From contig CAMLJN010000022.1 of NCBI GenBank assembly GCA_946480445.1, positions 1 to 64,000 of the forward strand: a stretch of 64,000 nt of DNA. The letters are read 5' to 3'. The DNA comes from an uncultured Buttiauxella sp. Lineage in GTDB: Bacteria > Pseudomonadota > Gammaproteobacteria > Enterobacterales > Enterobacteriaceae. A program made the translations under genes and the position numbers. This document shows, piece by piece, positions 7,978 through 18,300 of this stretch. The notes under the pieces were generated by a model, which worked only from the letters and a program-made list of their open reading frames with translations, ran no database searches and was not told where the DNA came from. Every line of letters starts with the position of its first letter. Positions within the stretch are counted from its first letter, which is position 1.

Positions 7978-10047
7978 TTATCCCGCCCGCCCTGGCAATG
8001 TCCCCTGCGCCAGGGCAATCAAAAAGGCGTATTCCAGCGCCACCCCTTCGTAAGATTTAAAGCGGCCTGATTTTCCTCCGTGCCCGGAATCCATATCCGT
8101 ACACAGCAGCAGCAGATTATCGTCCTTTTTGGTATCACGCAGTTTTGCGACCCACTTTGCAGGCTCCCAGTACTGAACCTGCGAATCGTGCAGGCCGGTC
8201 GTGACCAGCATATGAGGGTAACGCTGCTCCCGGATCTGGTCGTAGGGGCTGTAACCTTTCATATAGCAGTAATACTCTTCATCCTGCGGGTTGCCCCACT
8301 CTTCAAACTCGCCCGTCGTCAGCGGGATTGATTCGTCGAGCATAGTGGTCACCACATCGACAAAAGGCACCTGCGCCACAATGCCGTGGAACAGTTCCGG
8401 GCGCATGTTTATCACAGCACCCATCAACATGCCTCCCGCGCTGCCGCCCATACCATAGAGCAACTCGCTCTTGCCATAGCCTTTGCCGAGCAGCCCTTCG
8501 CAGACGTCAATGTAGTCATAAAAGGTGTTCATCTTTTTAAGATATTTGCCGTCCTCGTACCACTGCTGGCCAAGCTCCCCCCCGCCGCGCACATGGGCGA
8601 TGGCAAAAACAAACCCACGATCTAACAGGCTGAGGCGGCTGGAGCTAAAGTCTGCATCCATGCTGCTGCCGTAGGAGCCATAGCCGTACACCAGCAGCGG
8701 ATTTTTGCCCCGCTGGAAATGTTGACGGTGATATACCAGTGAGACGGGCACCTGCACACCGTCACGCACCGTTATCCACAGATGCTCGCTGCGATAATTA
8801 GCGGCGTCAAACCCCGGCACCTGCGTTTGTTTGATGACCCGGCGTTCCCCGGTGTTCATATCCAGTTCAAAGAGCGTGTCCGGCGTTGTCATCGAAGAGT
8901 AGCCATAGCGCAAGCGCGTTGACTCAGGCTCCGGGTTATAGCCCAGCCAGGTGACATAGGCCGGGTCATCGAAAGCAATCCCCGTAACTTCGCGGGTTTC
9001 ACGGTTAATCTGCCGCAGGCTGGTCAGGCCGCGCTGGCGTTCTTCCACCACCAGCCAGTCTGTAAACAGGGTAAAACCTTCGAGCATAATGTGCTCCCGC
9101 GGCGGGATCAGCACTTCCCACTGTTTTTCATCGCGGACCCTCGTGCGGTATAAGCCAAAGTTTTTGCCCTCGCGGTTGGAGCGCAGGTAAAACTTATGCT
9201 GGAAATGATCGAGGGTGTATTCATGATCTTTGCGACGCGGGGCAAAGCAGTGCGGCTGCGCATCGGCTAATTCCGCATCCAGCAGCAGCACTTCGCTGGT
9301 GGTCGCGCTGCTAAGATGAATAAGAATGAAGTGCTTAGAGGTTGTTTTATGCACGCTGACGTAAAACATCTCGTCTTTTTCTTCATATACCAGCTCATCC
9401 GTGGCGGCAGGATGGCCGACGGTATGCCGCCAGACCTGGTAAGGAAGCAGGGTTTTAGGATGTTTACGCACGTAGTACAACGTTGCAGAATCATTCGCCC
9501 AGACAAAGCTGCTGGAGACATTTTCCAGCACTTCCGGATACCAGTTGCCGGTTTCAAGGTTTCGGAAACGCAAGCCGTACTGGCGGCGGGACAGATAGTC
9601 TTCCGCCAGGGCCATAATGGTATTATCCAGCGTTATCGCCATACCGCCCATCGTATAAAATTCGCTGTGTGCGGCACGTTTATTCGCATCCAGCAGCAGC
9701 TCCCATTCATCCCACTCCGACATCAGCACCGACTGACGCTGGTAGATTGCGTACTCATTGCCCGTCTCATAGAGCTGGCGGTAGTTATAGCCATTCTGGG
9801 TATAAGGGGCAGAGATATCCCGGGGAGGAATGCGATCGACCATCTCTTTGAGCAGCCGCTCCTGCAAGGCCTGCTGTGAATCCATCACCTGCTTACCGTA
9901 ATCATTTTCCTGATGCAGGTAGTCAAGCATGTCCTTGTCCTCGCGATCGTCATCGCGCAGCCAGTAGTAATCGTCGATACGGGTATCCCCATGCACGGTC
10001 ATGACATGGGGAATTTTTTTGGCTTTTGGCGGCATAAGATTTTTCAT
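7978..10047 (-). CDS. ptrB: PtrB, oligopeptidase B
   Basis: Cytoplasmic serine peptidase (S9A, prolyl oligopeptidase family) that cuts short peptides after Lys or Arg. The 689-residue protein keeps the N-terminal beta-propeller (about residues 75-400) and the C-terminal alpha/beta-hydrolase domain with nucleophile motif GGSAGGML, and the His of [12 protein letters not shown]. The acidic pocket residues for basic substrates (in [11 protein letters not shown]) are present. E. coli PtrB has 686 residues beginning MLPKAARIPH; here two ATGs (10047 and 10035) are possible and neither has a strong ribosome site, so the first few residues are uncertain. Confidence 0.96.
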   Translation of the reverse strand: MKNLMPPKAKKIPHVMTVHGDTRIDDYYWLRDDDREDKDMLDYLHQENDYGKQVMDSQQALQERLLKEMVDRIPPRDISAPYTQNGYNYRQLYETGNEYAIYQRQSVLMSEWDEWELLLDANKRAAHSEFYTMGGMAITLDNTIMALAEDYLSRRQYGLRFRNLETGNWYPEVLENVSSSFVWANDSATLYYVRKHPKTLLPYQVWRHTVGHPAATDELVYEEKDEMFYVSVHKTTSKHFILIHLSSATTSEVLLLDAELADAQPHCFAPRRKDHEYTLDHFQHKFYLRSNREGKNFGLYRTRVRDEKQWEVLIPPREHIMLEGFTLFTDWLVVEERQRGLTSLRQINRETREVTGIAFDDPAYVTWLGYNPEPESTRLRYGYSSMTTPDTLFELDMNTGERRVIKQTQVPGFDAANYRSEHLWITVRDGVQVPVSLVYHRQHFQRGKNPLLVYGYGSYGSSMDADFSSSRLSLLDRGFVFAIAHVRGGGELGQQWYEDGKYLKKMNTFYDYIDVCEGLLGKGYGKSELLYGMGGSAGGMLMGAVINMRPELFHGIVAQVPFVDVVTTMLDESIPLTTGEFEEWGNPQDEEYYCYMKGYSPYDQIREQRYPHMLVTTGLHDSQVQYWEPAKWVAKLRDTKKDDNLLLLCTDMDSGHGGKSGRFKSYEGVALEYAFLIALAQGTLPGRAG

Positions 10048-10115
10048 TTCAGGTTAACACCCTGTAAGGGTGGCAAATTCAGGCAGGCTTGCAAGCGGAA
10101 CGTGACATTTTGGGG

Positions 10116-10138
10116 AAAAAGCCGGGGTTCACCCGGCC
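10116..10138 (-). terminator. Terminator of yebE
   Basis: Minus-strand GCCGGG/CCCGGC stem followed by TTTTT, 24 bp after the yebE stop. Confidence 0.8.
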
Positions 10139-10161
10139 GCAAAGAGCCAGCAGGCGGTTGA

Positions 10162-10848
10162 TTATCCGTCTGTCAGGCTTTGCTTTTGCTGTTTGATCTC
10201 ATCTTCAATACCTTCGCGCACATCCTGCGGGATTTTCAGCTCGTCCCCCAGCGCGTTAAGGTAGCTGCGCTCCATAAAATGGTCGATGTCGATAGCCGCG
10301 CAGCTCAGGAAGTAGAGCTCCAGGGCTTCTTCTTCGTTCTTAACATCCTGGGCAAGGCGTTTGGGATCCAGCGGTTGTTCAATCGCTTCCTGAATCAGGG
10401 TGCGCCCCGGCCCTTCAATGCCCGCGTCGCGAAGCTGCTGCTCAATCGCCTGCCGCTCTTTATCATCAATGTGGCCGTCACTTTTGGCGGCAAAGACCAG
10501 CGCCATAATCAAACGGCGGGTACGAACATCCACCGGCGACTGCTGCTGACCAAACTGGGGTTCATCCTGATGTGTCTGGCGAATACGATCTTTGTATTTG
10601 TTCCACAGCACGCTGCCTGCCACGGCACCGCCGCCAACCAGTAACGCACTTGTGCCGTATCTGGAAAGAAGTTTACGGGAGGATTTGCTCGCCAGCAGCA
10701 GGCCAGCAAGCCCGCCTAACGCCCCCGGGACCAGCAGCTTGCTCAGCCCCTGATCGCCTCCGGCACTGCCTGTAGCGTGCGCATTTTTTGACCCGGACTG
10801 GCTAACCTGTCCCAGCATCGACTGAATCTGTTGTAACCAGTTACTCAT
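10162..10848 (-). CDS. yebE: YebE, DUF533 TerB-like inner-membrane-associated protein
   Basis: Protein of 228 residues of unknown function. Residues about 1-40 are polar and low complexity, about 45-80 a glycine/alanine-rich hydrophobic part ([34 protein letters not shown]) that may sit in or on the membrane, and about 95-228 a TerB-like helical domain with [14 protein letters not shown]. coli YebE is reported to respond to envelope stress (Cpx). The ATG at 10848 is preferred over a GTG 9 bp upstream because it matches the family start (MxNWL) and AAGGGTG lies at proper distance. Own terminator on both sides, so monocistronic. Confidence 0.92.
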   Translation of the reverse strand: MSNWLQQIQSMLGQVSQSGSKNAHATGSAGGDQGLSKLLVPGALGGLAGLLLASKSSRKLLSRYGTSALLVGGGAVAGSVLWNKYKDRIRQTHQDEPQFGQQQSPVDVRTRRLIMALVFAAKSDGHIDDKERQAIEQQLRDAGIEGPGRTLIQEAIEQPLDPKRLAQDVKNEEEALELYFLSCAAIDIDHFMERSYLNALGDELKIPQDVREGIEDEIKQQKQSLTDG

Positions 10849-10938
10849 GAGAGGCACCCTTAATTGTCACTTACCCTGACGAGAGTAGGCGAACGGGTGT
10901 CAAGAACTGTCTGATTTGGCGAAAGATGTGCAAATAAC

Positions 10939-10960
10939 AACGCCGGACAGAGCCGGCGTT
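10939..10960 (-). terminator. Terminator of yebG
   Basis: Perfect 8-bp stem AACGCCGG/CCGGCGTT with a 6-nt loop, followed on the minus strand by GTTGTTATTT, 9 bp after the yebG stop. Confidence 0.75.
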
Positions 10961-10969
10961 AAGAAGACA

Positions 10970-11308
10970 TCAGGCTGCTTTAGTACGCTTGCGGCCAGGG
11001 TGTTCCGCCACGTTGTTTTCCGCGGGCGCTGTCTCTTCATCGGCCTGTTGAGCAGTCTCTTCTTGCGTCTGCTCCGGCAGCTTGCCACTTTTCAGCACGC
11101 CTGCGAGGACATCTTTGTTTTCGGCCAGCCACATCGCCAGCACGTCATTTTGCCCTTCTTCAAAGGCCACGGGGCTCTGGGTTAGCCAGTCGCCCAGCAC
11201 TTCCGCGAGATCGAGCATTTTGTCATAAGCATCAGCATCTTTCTTACTGGCAAAAGACATCTTTTCTTGTCCCTCTCGCACGACAACGTATTTAATTTCA
11301 ACCGCCAT
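10970..11308 (-). CDS. yebG: YebG, SOS-induced small protein
   Basis: Small acidic protein of 112 residues, function unknown, induced by DNA damage in E. coli. The N-terminal half (MAVEIKYVVVREGQEKMSFASKKDAD) is the conserved part; the Glu/Ala-rich C-terminus, ending in the basic GRKRTKAA, is longer than in E. coli (96 residues). ATG at 11308 follows GGAG. A near-perfect LexA box lies 18 bp upstream, supporting SOS control. Divergent from purT. Confidence 0.93.
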   Translation of the reverse strand: MAVEIKYVVVREGQEKMSFASKKDADAYDKMLDLAEVLGDWLTQSPVAFEEGQNDVLAMWLAENKDVLAGVLKSGKLPEQTQEETAQQADEETAPAENNVAEHPGRKRTKAA

Positions 11309-11326
11309 GTTTGCAGCTCCGGTTAA

Positions 11327-11342
11327 CTGTGTATTTATACAG
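11327..11342. promoter_or_regulatory. LexA box of yebG
   Basis: CTGTGTATTTATACAG: CTG-N10-CAG with the AT-rich alternating core of the E. coli SOS box and the TA flanks, between yebG and purT and close to the yebG start. Confidence 0.93.
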
Positions 11343-11387
11343 TATAGGTTTATTACACTTACTCCGCAAGCGGGAAAGGCGCTGCGT

Positions 11388-11403
11388 ACGCAAACGTTTT
11401 CGT
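11388..11403. promoter_or_regulatory. PurR operator of purT with adjoining -10
   Basis: ACGCAAACGTTTTCGT is the PurR consensus palindrome. It is immediately followed by TATACT (11405-11410), a good -10 for purT, so PurR bound here would block polymerase, as in the E. coli purine regulon. Confidence 0.95.
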
Positions 11404-11446
11404 TTATACTGCGGCCGTTTATTTTATCACAACGGGTAAGCAGATT

Positions 11447-12625
11447 ATGTCAATGTTGGGAACGGCCCTGCGTCCAGCGGCCACACGAGTCATGCTGTTA
11501 GGTTCAGGTGAGCTAGGCAAAGAAGTGGCGATTGAGTGTCAGCGTCTGGGGATCGAGGTGATTGCCGTGGATCGCTATGCCGATGCGCCTGCAATGCACG
11601 TGGCGCACCGCGCTCACGTTATCAATATGCTGGATGCCGCCGAGCTTAAAGCGCTGGTGCTGGCTGAAAAACCCGATTTTATCGTGCCCGAAATTGAAGC
11701 CATCGCCACCGACATGCTGATTGAGCTTGAGCAGCAGGGCCAGCACGTTGTGCCCTGCGCCCGCGCAGCTCGCCTTACCATGAACCGCGAAGGCATCCGC
11801 CGCCTGGCCGCGGAAGCGCTTTCTCTCCCGACCTCCAGCTACCGCTTTGCGGATAGCGAAGATGACTTCGTAAAGGCCGCCGCAGAGATCGGCCTGCCCT
11901 GTATTGTGAAACCGGTGATGAGTTCGTCTGGCAAGGGACAAAGCTTTGTACGCACGCAAGAACAGCTGGCAAAAGCGTGGGAATACGCACAGCAAGGCGG
12001 GCGCGCCGGTAAGGGCAAGGTCATCGTTGAAGGCGTGGTTCGTTTCGATTTTGAGATAACCCTGCTGACCATCAGCGCCGTGGACGGCGTGCATTTCTGC
12101 GCGCCAATCGGGCATCGCCAGGAAGACGGCGACTATCGTGAATCCTGGCAGCCGCAGCAAATGAGCGAGCTGGCCCTCACGCGCGCCAAAGAGATCGCCG
12201 AAAAGGTGGTGCTGGCCCTCGGCGGCTACGGTCTGTTTGGCGTGGAGCTGTTCGTTTGCGGTGACGAGGTGATTTTCAGCGAGGTTTCCCCTCGCCCGCA
12301 CGATACCGGTATGGTCACCTTGATTTCCCAGGACCTGTCAGAGTTTGCTCTGCACGTCCGCGCTTTCCTCGGCCTGCCGATTGGCGAGATCCGCCAGCAT
12401 GGCCCGGCAGCATCAGCCGTGATCCTTCCCGAGCTTGCCAGCGATAACGTTAGATTTGGCAATGTGGCGGCGGCACTGGGTGCTGGTTTGCAGCTTCGCC
12501 TGTTTGGTAAACCTGAGATCAACGGAAAACGCAGAATGGGCGTGGCGCTCGCCACAGGCAAAGACATCGGCCATGCCGTGGAGCGCGCGGTTACAGCCGC
12601 TACGGCAGTCAAAGTCGAAGGATAA
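11447..12625 (+). CDS. purT: PurT, formate-dependent GAR transformylase
   Basis: ATP-grasp ligase of 392 residues (E. coli PurT 392) that makes formyl-GAR from GAR, formate and ATP in purine synthesis, bypassing folate-dependent PurN. The N-terminal pre-ATP-grasp domain starts [17 protein letters not shown]; the ATP-binding loop is [12 protein letters not shown]; the metal/ATP carboxylates are in [24 protein letters not shown]. Single gene with its own PurR-controlled promoter; convergent with eda over a shared terminator. Confidence 0.97.
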   Translation: MSMLGTALRPAATRVMLLGSGELGKEVAIECQRLGIEVIAVDRYADAPAMHVAHRAHVINMLDAAELKALVLAEKPDFIVPEIEAIATDMLIELEQQGQHVVPCARAARLTMNREGIRRLAAEALSLPTSSYRFADSEDDFVKAAAEIGLPCIVKPVMSSSGKGQSFVRTQEQLAKAWEYAQQGGRAGKGKVIVEGVVRFDFEITLLTISAVDGVHFCAPIGHRQEDGDYRESWQPQQMSELALTRAKEIAEKVVLALGGYGLFGVELFVCGDEVIFSEVSPRPHDTGMVTLISQDLSEFALHVRAFLGLPIGEIRQHGPAASAVILPELASDNVRFGNVAAALGAGLQLRLFGKPEINGKRRMGVALATGKDIGHAVERAVTAATAVKVEG

Positions 12626-12629
12626 AAAG

Positions 12630-12655
12630 AAGCCTCTCCTTTTAGGGAGAGGCTT
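12630..12655. terminator. Terminator between purT and eda
   Basis: 10-bp stem AAGCCTCTCC/GGAGAGGCTT. The minus strand continues CTTTTTAT (strong for eda); the plus strand has a poorer tail for purT. Confidence 0.85.
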
Positions 12656-12683
12656 ATCTACTTTACGCTATAAACAGTCTGAA

Positions 12684-13325
12684 CTACGCTTTTGCGCCTT
12701 CAACCGCTTCGCGAGCCAGTTTCGTGATGCGGTCATAATCCCCCGCTTCCAGCGCATCCGCCGGAACCAGCCATGAGCCACCGATACACAACACGCTTTT
12801 CAGCGCCAGGTAATCACGGTAGTTAGCCGGGGAGATACCGCCGGTTGGGCAGAAACGCACATGGGCAAACGGACCTGCGATAGCCTGCAACGCTTTAGTG
12901 CCGCCGTTGGCTTCTGCCGGGAAGAATTTAAATTCTTTCAGGCCGTAGTCCATGCCCAGCATCAGTTCGGAAACGGTACTGATGCCTGGAATCAAAGGAA
13001 TAGTGCCTTCGGTTGCCGCTTTCAGCAGCGGCTCGGTCAGGCCCGGGCTGATGGCAAACTGCGCGCCAGCCTCGGTAACTTCAGCCAGCTGCTGCGGATT
13101 TAATACGGTGCCCGCACCAACAATAGCTTCCGGGACTTCTTTGGCAATCGCGCGAATAGCGTCCATTGCACAGGCTGTCCGCAGCGTAACTTCCAGCACG
13201 CGTACGCCGCCTGCAACCAGCGCTTTTGCCATCGGCACCGCGTGTTCCAGCTTGTTCACTACGATAACAGGAACGACCGGACCCGTTTTCAGGATCTGTT
13301 CCGCAGTTGTTTTCCAGTTTTTCAT
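12684..13325 (-). CDS. eda: Eda, KDPG/KHG aldolase
   Basis: Class I aldolase of 213 residues, length as in E. coli, that cleaves 2-keto-3-deoxy-6-phosphogluconate to pyruvate and glyceraldehyde-3-phosphate. The Schiff-base lysine is in [10 protein letters not shown] (about K133), the catalytic Glu in LEVTLRT (about E45), and the phosphate-binding GGIS loop follows. It lies 61 bp downstream of edd, consistent with an edd-eda operon; the gap could hold an additional eda promoter as known in E. coli. Confidence 0.97.
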   Translation of the reverse strand: MKNWKTTAEQILKTGPVVPVIVVNKLEHAVPMAKALVAGGVRVLEVTLRTACAMDAIRAIAKEVPEAIVGAGTVLNPQQLAEVTEAGAQFAISPGLTEPLLKAATEGTIPLIPGISTVSELMLGMDYGLKEFKFFPAEANGGTKALQAIAGPFAHVRFCPTGGISPANYRDYLALKSVLCIGGSWLVPADALEAGDYDRITKLAREAVEGAKA

Positions 13326-13386
13326 CTGAGCCTCTTAAGCCAACTTTCTAATTTGTTTACCCGCGCGGCCTGAGCCGCACGGACGC

Positions 13387-15198
13387 TTAAAATTTGATAC
13401 AGGTTGCGCCCTGTTCCGCACCCGATAACTGTTCGCGCAACGCGCCAAATAATTCACGCCCGGTGCCGATTCGTTCGGCGCTCAGATCGGGATGGAAGGC
13501 CGTGCGGTTTGCCAGCTCGGCTTCATCGACCAGCAGCGTCAGTTCGCCCGTCTGCCCGTTGACGCGAATCATATCCCCGTCCTGGACTTTTGCCAGCAGT
13601 CCGCCATCGTAGGCTTCCGGCGTGACGTGGATAGCAGACGGCACCTTACCGGAAGCGCCTGACAGGCGACCATCGGTCACCAGCGCAATTTTGAAACGGC
13701 GGTCCAATAATACCCCAAGTGGCGGCATAAGTTTATGTAATTCTGGCATACCGTTCGCTTTCGGCCCCTGATGGCGCACAACCACCACGCAGTCGCGGTC
13801 CAGTAACCCGGCTTCAAAGGCGGGCAGAACGTCATGCTGGCTTTCAAAAATGACCGCCGGGGCTTCGATTACCTGATTCTCAACCGGTACGGCGGAGGTT
13901 TTCATCACCGCGCGGCCGAGGTTGCCGCTCAGCACTTTGGTGCCACCGTGTTTAGAGAAGGGCTTATCGAAGCTGGCGATAACTTCGCTGTCCAGCGCCT
14001 TTTCAGCCCCTTCGCGCCAGGCAAGCTTGCCGTTATCCAGCCAGGGTTCGAGGGTGTAATGATGCAGACCAAAACCGGCAACGGTATTAACATCTTCATG
14101 CAGCAGGCCGCCTTTAAGCAGTTCGCGCACCAGTACCGGCACACCGCCCGCCGCCTGGAAGTGGTTAATGTCTGCCGGGCCGTTTGGATACAGGCGGGCA
14201 AGCAGCGGCACCACATCAGAAAGATCGGAGAAATCATCCCAGTTGATGATGATCCCCGCCGCACGGGCCATCGCCACCAGGTGCATCGTATGGTTAGTGG
14301 ACCCCCCCGTCGCCAGCAGCGCAACGATACCGTTGACCACGACTTTCTCGTCGATCATTTTGCCCAGCGGCATCCATTCATTACCGTTACCCGTCAGGCG
14401 AGTCACCTGACGCGCGGCCGCCGCAGTCAGCTCATGGCGCAGCGGGGCATCCGGATGAACGAATGAGGAGCCAGGAAGCTGCATCCCCATAAACTCCACC
14501 ACCATCTGGTTGGTGTTGGCGGTGCCATAGAACGTACAGGTGCCCGGCGCATGGTAGGAAGCGGCTTCCGATTCCAGCAGGGCGTTACGATCAACTTTAC
14601 CTTCGGCATAAAGCTGGCGGATGCGCACTTTTTCTTTATTAGCCAGGCCACTTGCCATCGGCCCGGAGGGGACGAAGACCGCGGGCAGATGACCAAACGA
14701 CAGCGCGGCCATGGTTAATCCCGGGACAATTTTATCGCACACGCCAAGGTAGAGCGCCCCGTCGAACATATTGTGCGACAGGCCAACGGCGGTAGACATC
14801 GCGATAACTTCGCGGCTAAGCAAGGAGAGTTCCATGCCATCCTGCCCCTGCGTGACGCCGTCACACATCGCAGGCACGCCGCCCGCAACCTGACCTACGG
14901 CACCTACAGAGTGCAGCGCCTTGCGGATTTGATCGGGATAAGACTCGTACGGCTGATGCGCGGAGAGCATGTCGTTGTATGAGGTGATAATCGCGATATT
15001 GTTACGCAACATGCTTTTCAGCGCAGCCTTATCTTCGGGCTGGCAGGCAGCAAAACCGTGGGCAAGATTACCGCACGCCAGCTCCGAGCGATGGACCGTG
15101 TTGCTCTTTGCCTTTTCGATCCGTGCGAGATAAGCCGCACGGGTTTCTTTTGAGCGTTCAACGATGCGTTTTGTTACGCGTAACACATTCGGATTCAT
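13387..15198 (-). CDS. edd: Edd, 6-phosphogluconate dehydratase
   Basis: Fe-S dehydratase (IlvD/Edd family) of 603 residues, exactly the E. coli length, converting 6-phosphogluconate to KDPG at the start of the Entner-Doudoroff pathway. Cluster-ligand cysteines lie in [11 protein letters not shown] and GVCDKIVPG; the family signature GGSTNHTMH and the C-terminal [15 protein letters not shown] are intact. The ATG at 15198 fits the E. coli start and has GAGGTC upstream; longer frames towards 15234 are not supported. Upstream lie a GntR-type operator and, unusually, a strong terminator hairpin between that operator and the start codon. Confidence 0.97.
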   Translation of the reverse strand: MNPNVLRVTKRIVERSKETRAAYLARIEKAKSNTVHRSELACGNLAHGFAACQPEDKAALKSMLRNNIAIITSYNDMLSAHQPYESYPDQIRKALHSVGAVGQVAGGVPAMCDGVTQGQDGMELSLLSREVIAMSTAVGLSHNMFDGALYLGVCDKIVPGLTMAALSFGHLPAVFVPSGPMASGLANKEKVRIRQLYAEGKVDRNALLESEAASYHAPGTCTFYGTANTNQMVVEFMGMQLPGSSFVHPDAPLRHELTAAAARQVTRLTGNGNEWMPLGKMIDEKVVVNGIVALLATGGSTNHTMHLVAMARAAGIIINWDDFSDLSDVVPLLARLYPNGPADINHFQAAGGVPVLVRELLKGGLLHEDVNTVAGFGLHHYTLEPWLDNGKLAWREGAEKALDSEVIASFDKPFSKHGGTKVLSGNLGRAVMKTSAVPVENQVIEAPAVIFESQHDVLPAFEAGLLDRDCVVVVRHQGPKANGMPELHKLMPPLGVLLDRRFKIALVTDGRLSGASGKVPSAIHVTPEAYDGGLLAKVQDGDMIRVNGQTGELTLLVDEAELANRTAFHPDLSAERIGTGRELFGALREQLSGAEQGATCIKF

Positions 15199-15323
15199 AA
15201 GGGACCTCATAAGGTGGCTGCCATCGCATTGCACAGGAGGGAGTGATTATCGGCCAATTTAGTCGTTAAACAGCCGCCTTCCCAGGCATCAGGGCAAAAT
15301 CTCTACGGCTAGTGTAAATAAAA

Positions 15324-15353
15324 AAGCCCCGCTGGTGAATCCAGTCGGGGCTT
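15324..15353 (-). terminator. Terminator after zwf, inside the edd upstream region
   Basis: GCCCCG-CTGG/CCAG-T-CGGGGC stem followed on the minus strand by TTTTTTATTT. It ends zwf transcripts, and also sits between the GntR-like operator and the edd start. Confidence 0.88.
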
Positions 15354-15390
15354 TTATTAACAAAAATTTCTACCACGTATGAGTGAGATC

Positions 15391-15406
15391 ATGTTACCGG
15401 TAAAAT
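15391..15406. promoter_or_regulatory. GntR-type operator between zwf and edd
   Basis: ATGTTACCGGTAAAAT differs at one base from the GntR consensus ATGTTACCGGTAACAT. GntR represses edd-eda and gluconate transport genes in the absence of gluconate. It lies 34 bp after the zwf stop and about 190 bp before edd. Confidence 0.8.
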
Positions 15407-15439
15407 AACATCTCTCTCTGACGGGTTTTCACCGCTTCG

Positions 15440-16915
15440 CTATTCGAACTCATTCCAGGAGTGGCCATCGCGGGTGATCATCGCAACAGAGGCCACCGGT
15501 CCCCAGGTGCCAGCCTGGTATGGTTTCGGCGCGTCGTTATCTGCGCTCCAGGCTTCGGTGATGGAGTCGACCCACTTCCACGCTTCTTCAACTTCATCAC
15601 GGCGAACAAACAGCGCCTGAATGCCGCGCATCGTTTCGAGCAGCAGGCGCTCGTAGGCGTCCGCCAGGTGAGATTCATTGAAGGTCTCTGAATAGCTCAG
15701 ATCCAGCTTGGTGGTTTGCAGGTTATGCTTGTGATCCAGACCCGGCACCTTGTTGAGCACCTGGATATCCACCCCTTCGTCCGGCTGCAGGCGAATCGTC
15801 AGTTTGTTCTGCGGCAGATCCTGCCAGGAGTCCTTAAACAGATTCAGCGCCGGGCTCTTGAAGTAGACTACCACCTCAGAGCATTTGGTTGGCAGACGTT
15901 TGCCGGTACGCAGGTAGAACGGCACGCCAGCCCAGCGCCAGTTGTCGATATCCACGCGAATAGCCACGAACGTTTCGGTGCTGCTGGATTTGTTCGCGCC
16001 CTCTTCTTCCAGATAGCCCGGCACTTTTTTGCCCTGGGCGAAGCCGGAGGTGTACTGCCCGCGAACGGTTTTCTCACGCACGTTACTGCGGTCAATACGA
16101 CGCAGCGACTGCAAGACCTTCACTTTTTCATCGCGGATGTGATCTGCGGTGAGGTCAGAAGGCGGAGACATGGCAATCATGCACAGGATTTGCAGCAGGT
16201 GGTTCTGAACCATATCGCGCATCTGCCCGGCCTGGTCAAAGTAGCCCCAGCGGCCTTCGATGCCGACTTCTTCGGCCACGGTGATTTCCACGTGATCGAT
16301 TGTTTTATTATCCCAGTTATTCGCAAACAGGGAGTTCGCGAAACGCAGCGCCAGCAGGTTGAGTACCGTCTCTTTACCTAAGTAGTGGTCGATACGATAA
16401 ACCTGGCACTCTTCAAAATATTCACCAACCTGATCGTTGATCTCCTGAGAGGTGGCAAGCGAGGTACCCAGCGGTTTCTCCATCACCACGCGTGCAGGCT
16501 TGGCGTTCAGCTTAGCTTTGCCCAGGCCTTTGCAGATAGCGCCAAAGGTGCTTGGCGGCATGGCAAAATAGTTGATGGTGACACGGCTTTGCTGATCGAG
16601 CATTTTGCCGAGTTTGGTGAAGGCTGCGGTATCGTTCACATCCAGATTGCAGAAGTCGAGACGGCTACTGAGTTTGTCCCACAGGCTTTCGTCGATCTTC
16701 TCTTTCATAAAGGTTTCGAGCGCTTCGCGTACGACTTTGGTGTACGCTTCTTTGCTCCAGTCGGCACGGCCAACACCCAGAATACGGGTATCCGGATGGA
16801 TCTGGCCCGCTTTTTCCAGCTGATACAGGGACGGCAGCAGTTTTCGACGCGCAAGGTCGCCTTTTGCACCGAAAATCACCAGGTCACATGCCTGAGCTGT
16901 CTGTGTTACCGCCAT
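15440..16915 (-). CDS. zwf: Zwf, glucose-6-phosphate 1-dehydrogenase
   Basis: NADP-linked dehydrogenase of 491 residues (same as E. coli) feeding the oxidative pentose phosphate and Entner-Doudoroff routes. The dinucleotide loop is [16 protein letters not shown] (about 15-30), the substrate/catalytic motif RIDHYLGKE (about 174-182), followed by [12 protein letters not shown] at 16915 follows GAGGAG. A perfect HexR palindrome lies 73-87 bp upstream beside a possible -10 (TACATT, 17007-17012). Divergent from hexR. Confidence 0.97.
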   Translation of the reverse strand: MAVTQTAQACDLVIFGAKGDLARRKLLPSLYQLEKAGQIHPDTRILGVGRADWSKEAYTKVVREALETFMKEKIDESLWDKLSSRLDFCNLDVNDTAAFTKLGKMLDQQSRVTINYFAMPPSTFGAICKGLGKAKLNAKPARVVMEKPLGTSLATSQEINDQVGEYFEECQVYRIDHYLGKETVLNLLALRFANSLFANNWDNKTIDHVEITVAEEVGIEGRWGYFDQAGQMRDMVQNHLLQILCMIAMSPPSDLTADHIRDEKVKVLQSLRRIDRSNVREKTVRGQYTSGFAQGKKVPGYLEEEGANKSSSTETFVAIRVDIDNWRWAGVPFYLRTGKRLPTKCSEVVVYFKSPALNLFKDSWQDLPQNKLTIRLQPDEGVDIQVLNKVPGLDHKHNLQTTKLDLSYSETFNESHLADAYERLLLETMRGIQALFVRRDEVEEAWKWVDSITEAWSADNDAPKPYQAGTWGPVASVAMITRDGHSWNEFE

Positions 16916-17300
16916 GTCATTCTCCTCGTTTCGGATAACCGGGCTTTAGATCCGTCATGCAATGACTGCCATCGGCCGGGTCTCACTTGTAATTTAATTA
17001 CAACGCAATGTACTGCTTTTAATGAATTCTCGTAAACGATCGCTGCTTATCAGATCGTGCTTTACGGCGCTTTCGGGCTTTCTGAGCCGCATCAATCCCT
17101 GTTAACTGAAAATTGATGACTTTTTTATGTTCATGATGCGCCTGCTGAAAGTTAGACACCGATCATGTAATGAAAAAAAACAACAATATCAAGCCGATTT
17201 ACCTGCCCTTTCGGTCAACGGCAAGCGTATATTCTTGCTAAAACCTGTCTCGATTTCTCCACTTGCTGAAATCGACAAAATCCATGAGTGCCTGCCCACG
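16916..17300. other. zwf-hexR divergent intergenic region
   Basis: 385 bp without a gene. It holds the HexR operator, the zwf promoter candidate and the hexR leader. An open frame continues upstream from hexR to 17127 but shows no conserved residues and is not taken as coding. Confidence 0.7.
16988..17002. promoter_or_regulatory. HexR operator
   Basis: TGTAATTTAATTACA, a perfect palindrome matching the HexR motif of gammaproteobacteria, located between zwf and hexR and just downstream of a possible zwf -10. HexR is released by KDPG, so zwf would rise when the Entner-Doudoroff intermediate accumulates. Confidence 0.92.
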
Positions 17301-18170
17301 ATGAATATGCTGGAAAAAATTCAGTCACAGCTGGAACAGCTTAGCAAATCAGAGCGTAAAGTCGCAGAAGTGATTCTCGCCACCCCTCAGGATGCCATTC
17401 ACTCAAGCATCGCGACCCTCGCGCGCCTGGCGGAGGTCAGTGAACCTACGGTCAACCGGTTCTGCCGCCGTCTGGAAACAAAAGGCTTTCCAGATTTTAA
17501 GTTACATCTGGCGCAAAGTCTGGCAAATGGAACCCCCTATGTTAACCGGAATGTTGACGAGGATGACAGCGTTGAATCCTATACCGGCAAAATCTTCGAG
17601 TCCGCCATGGCAAGCCTCGACCAGGTTCGTCAATCGCTTGATATGGCTGCGGTAAATCGCGCGGTGGACCTGTTGACCCAGGCGAAAAAAATCGCCTTCT
17701 TCGGGCTGGGTTCCTCTGCCGCCGTTGCCCACGACGCGATGAACAAATTTTTCCGCTTTAACGTGCCGGTTATCTATTCCGATGACGTCGTTATGCAACG
17801 CATGAGCTGTATGAACTGTAGCGATCAGGACGTGGTGGTGCTCATTTCCCATACCGGACGCACTAAGAATCTTGTCGAGCTGGCGCAGCTGGCGCGTGAA
17901 AACGATGCCATCGTGCTGGCCATCACCACCGAAGGCTCGCCCCTGGCCCACGAAGCGACTCTTTCATTATTGCTCGATGTCCCGGAAGACACCGATATTT
18001 ATATGCCGATGGTATCGCGCCTGGCGCAGCTGACCGTGATAGATGTCCTGGCAACCGGTTTTACTTTACGCCGGGGAGCAAAATTCAGCGATAACTTGAA
18101 GCGAGTCAAAGAAGCGCTGAAAGAATCGCGTTTTGATAAAGGACTGCTTAATGCAGGCGATAAACATTAA
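17301..18170 (+). CDS. hexR: HexR, RpiR-family regulator of hexose metabolism
   Basis: Transcription repressor of 289 residues (E. coli length). The N-terminal RpiR helix-turn-helix domain covers about 1-77 (LAEVSEPTVNRFCRRL is the recognition region); the SIS sugar-phosphate domain covers about 120-270 (FFGLGSSAAVAHDA, LISHTGRTKNL). It senses KDPG. ATG at 17301 is chosen because it matches the family start MNMLEKIQSQLE; no strong ribosome site is seen, and the frame is open upstream without conservation. Divergent from its target zwf and upstream of pykA. Confidence 0.96.
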   Translation: MNMLEKIQSQLEQLSKSERKVAEVILATPQDAIHSSIATLARLAEVSEPTVNRFCRRLETKGFPDFKLHLAQSLANGTPYVNRNVDEDDSVESYTGKIFESAMASLDQVRQSLDMAAVNRAVDLLTQAKKIAFFGLGSSAAVAHDAMNKFFRFNVPVIYSDDVVMQRMSCMNCSDQDVVVLISHTGRTKNLVELAQLARENDAIVLAITTEGSPLAHEATLSLLLDVPEDTDIYMPMVSRLAQLTVIDVLATGFTLRRGAKFSDNLKRVKEALKESRFDKGLLNAGDKH

Positions 18171-18204
18171 GTTTTTATAACAAAGCTGTAACTTTTTAGA
18201 TCGT

Positions 18205-18252
18205 TCGGTTAAGTTGTCCCCTTGCGCCTTGATGCGCCCCCTGACTAACCGA
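18205..18252 (+). terminator. Possible hexR terminator / pykA leader hairpin
   Basis: TCGGTTA and TAACCGA arms enclose a GC-rich stretch and are followed by GTATTTTTTC. It lies 48 bp before pykA, so it could end hexR transcripts or act in the pykA leader; the long loop makes it weak evidence. Confidence 0.4.
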
Positions 18253-18300
18253 GTATTTTTTCACGCAACACCAAAGTTGTTTCAGTCAACGGAGTAATAC

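Noticed and set aside
15199-15234. Longer edd start
   Set aside because: The E. coli-like start with GAGGTC is at 15198.
17127-17300. N-terminal extension of hexR by 58 codons
   Set aside because: HexR proteins begin at MNMLEKI; the upstream residues resemble no family member.
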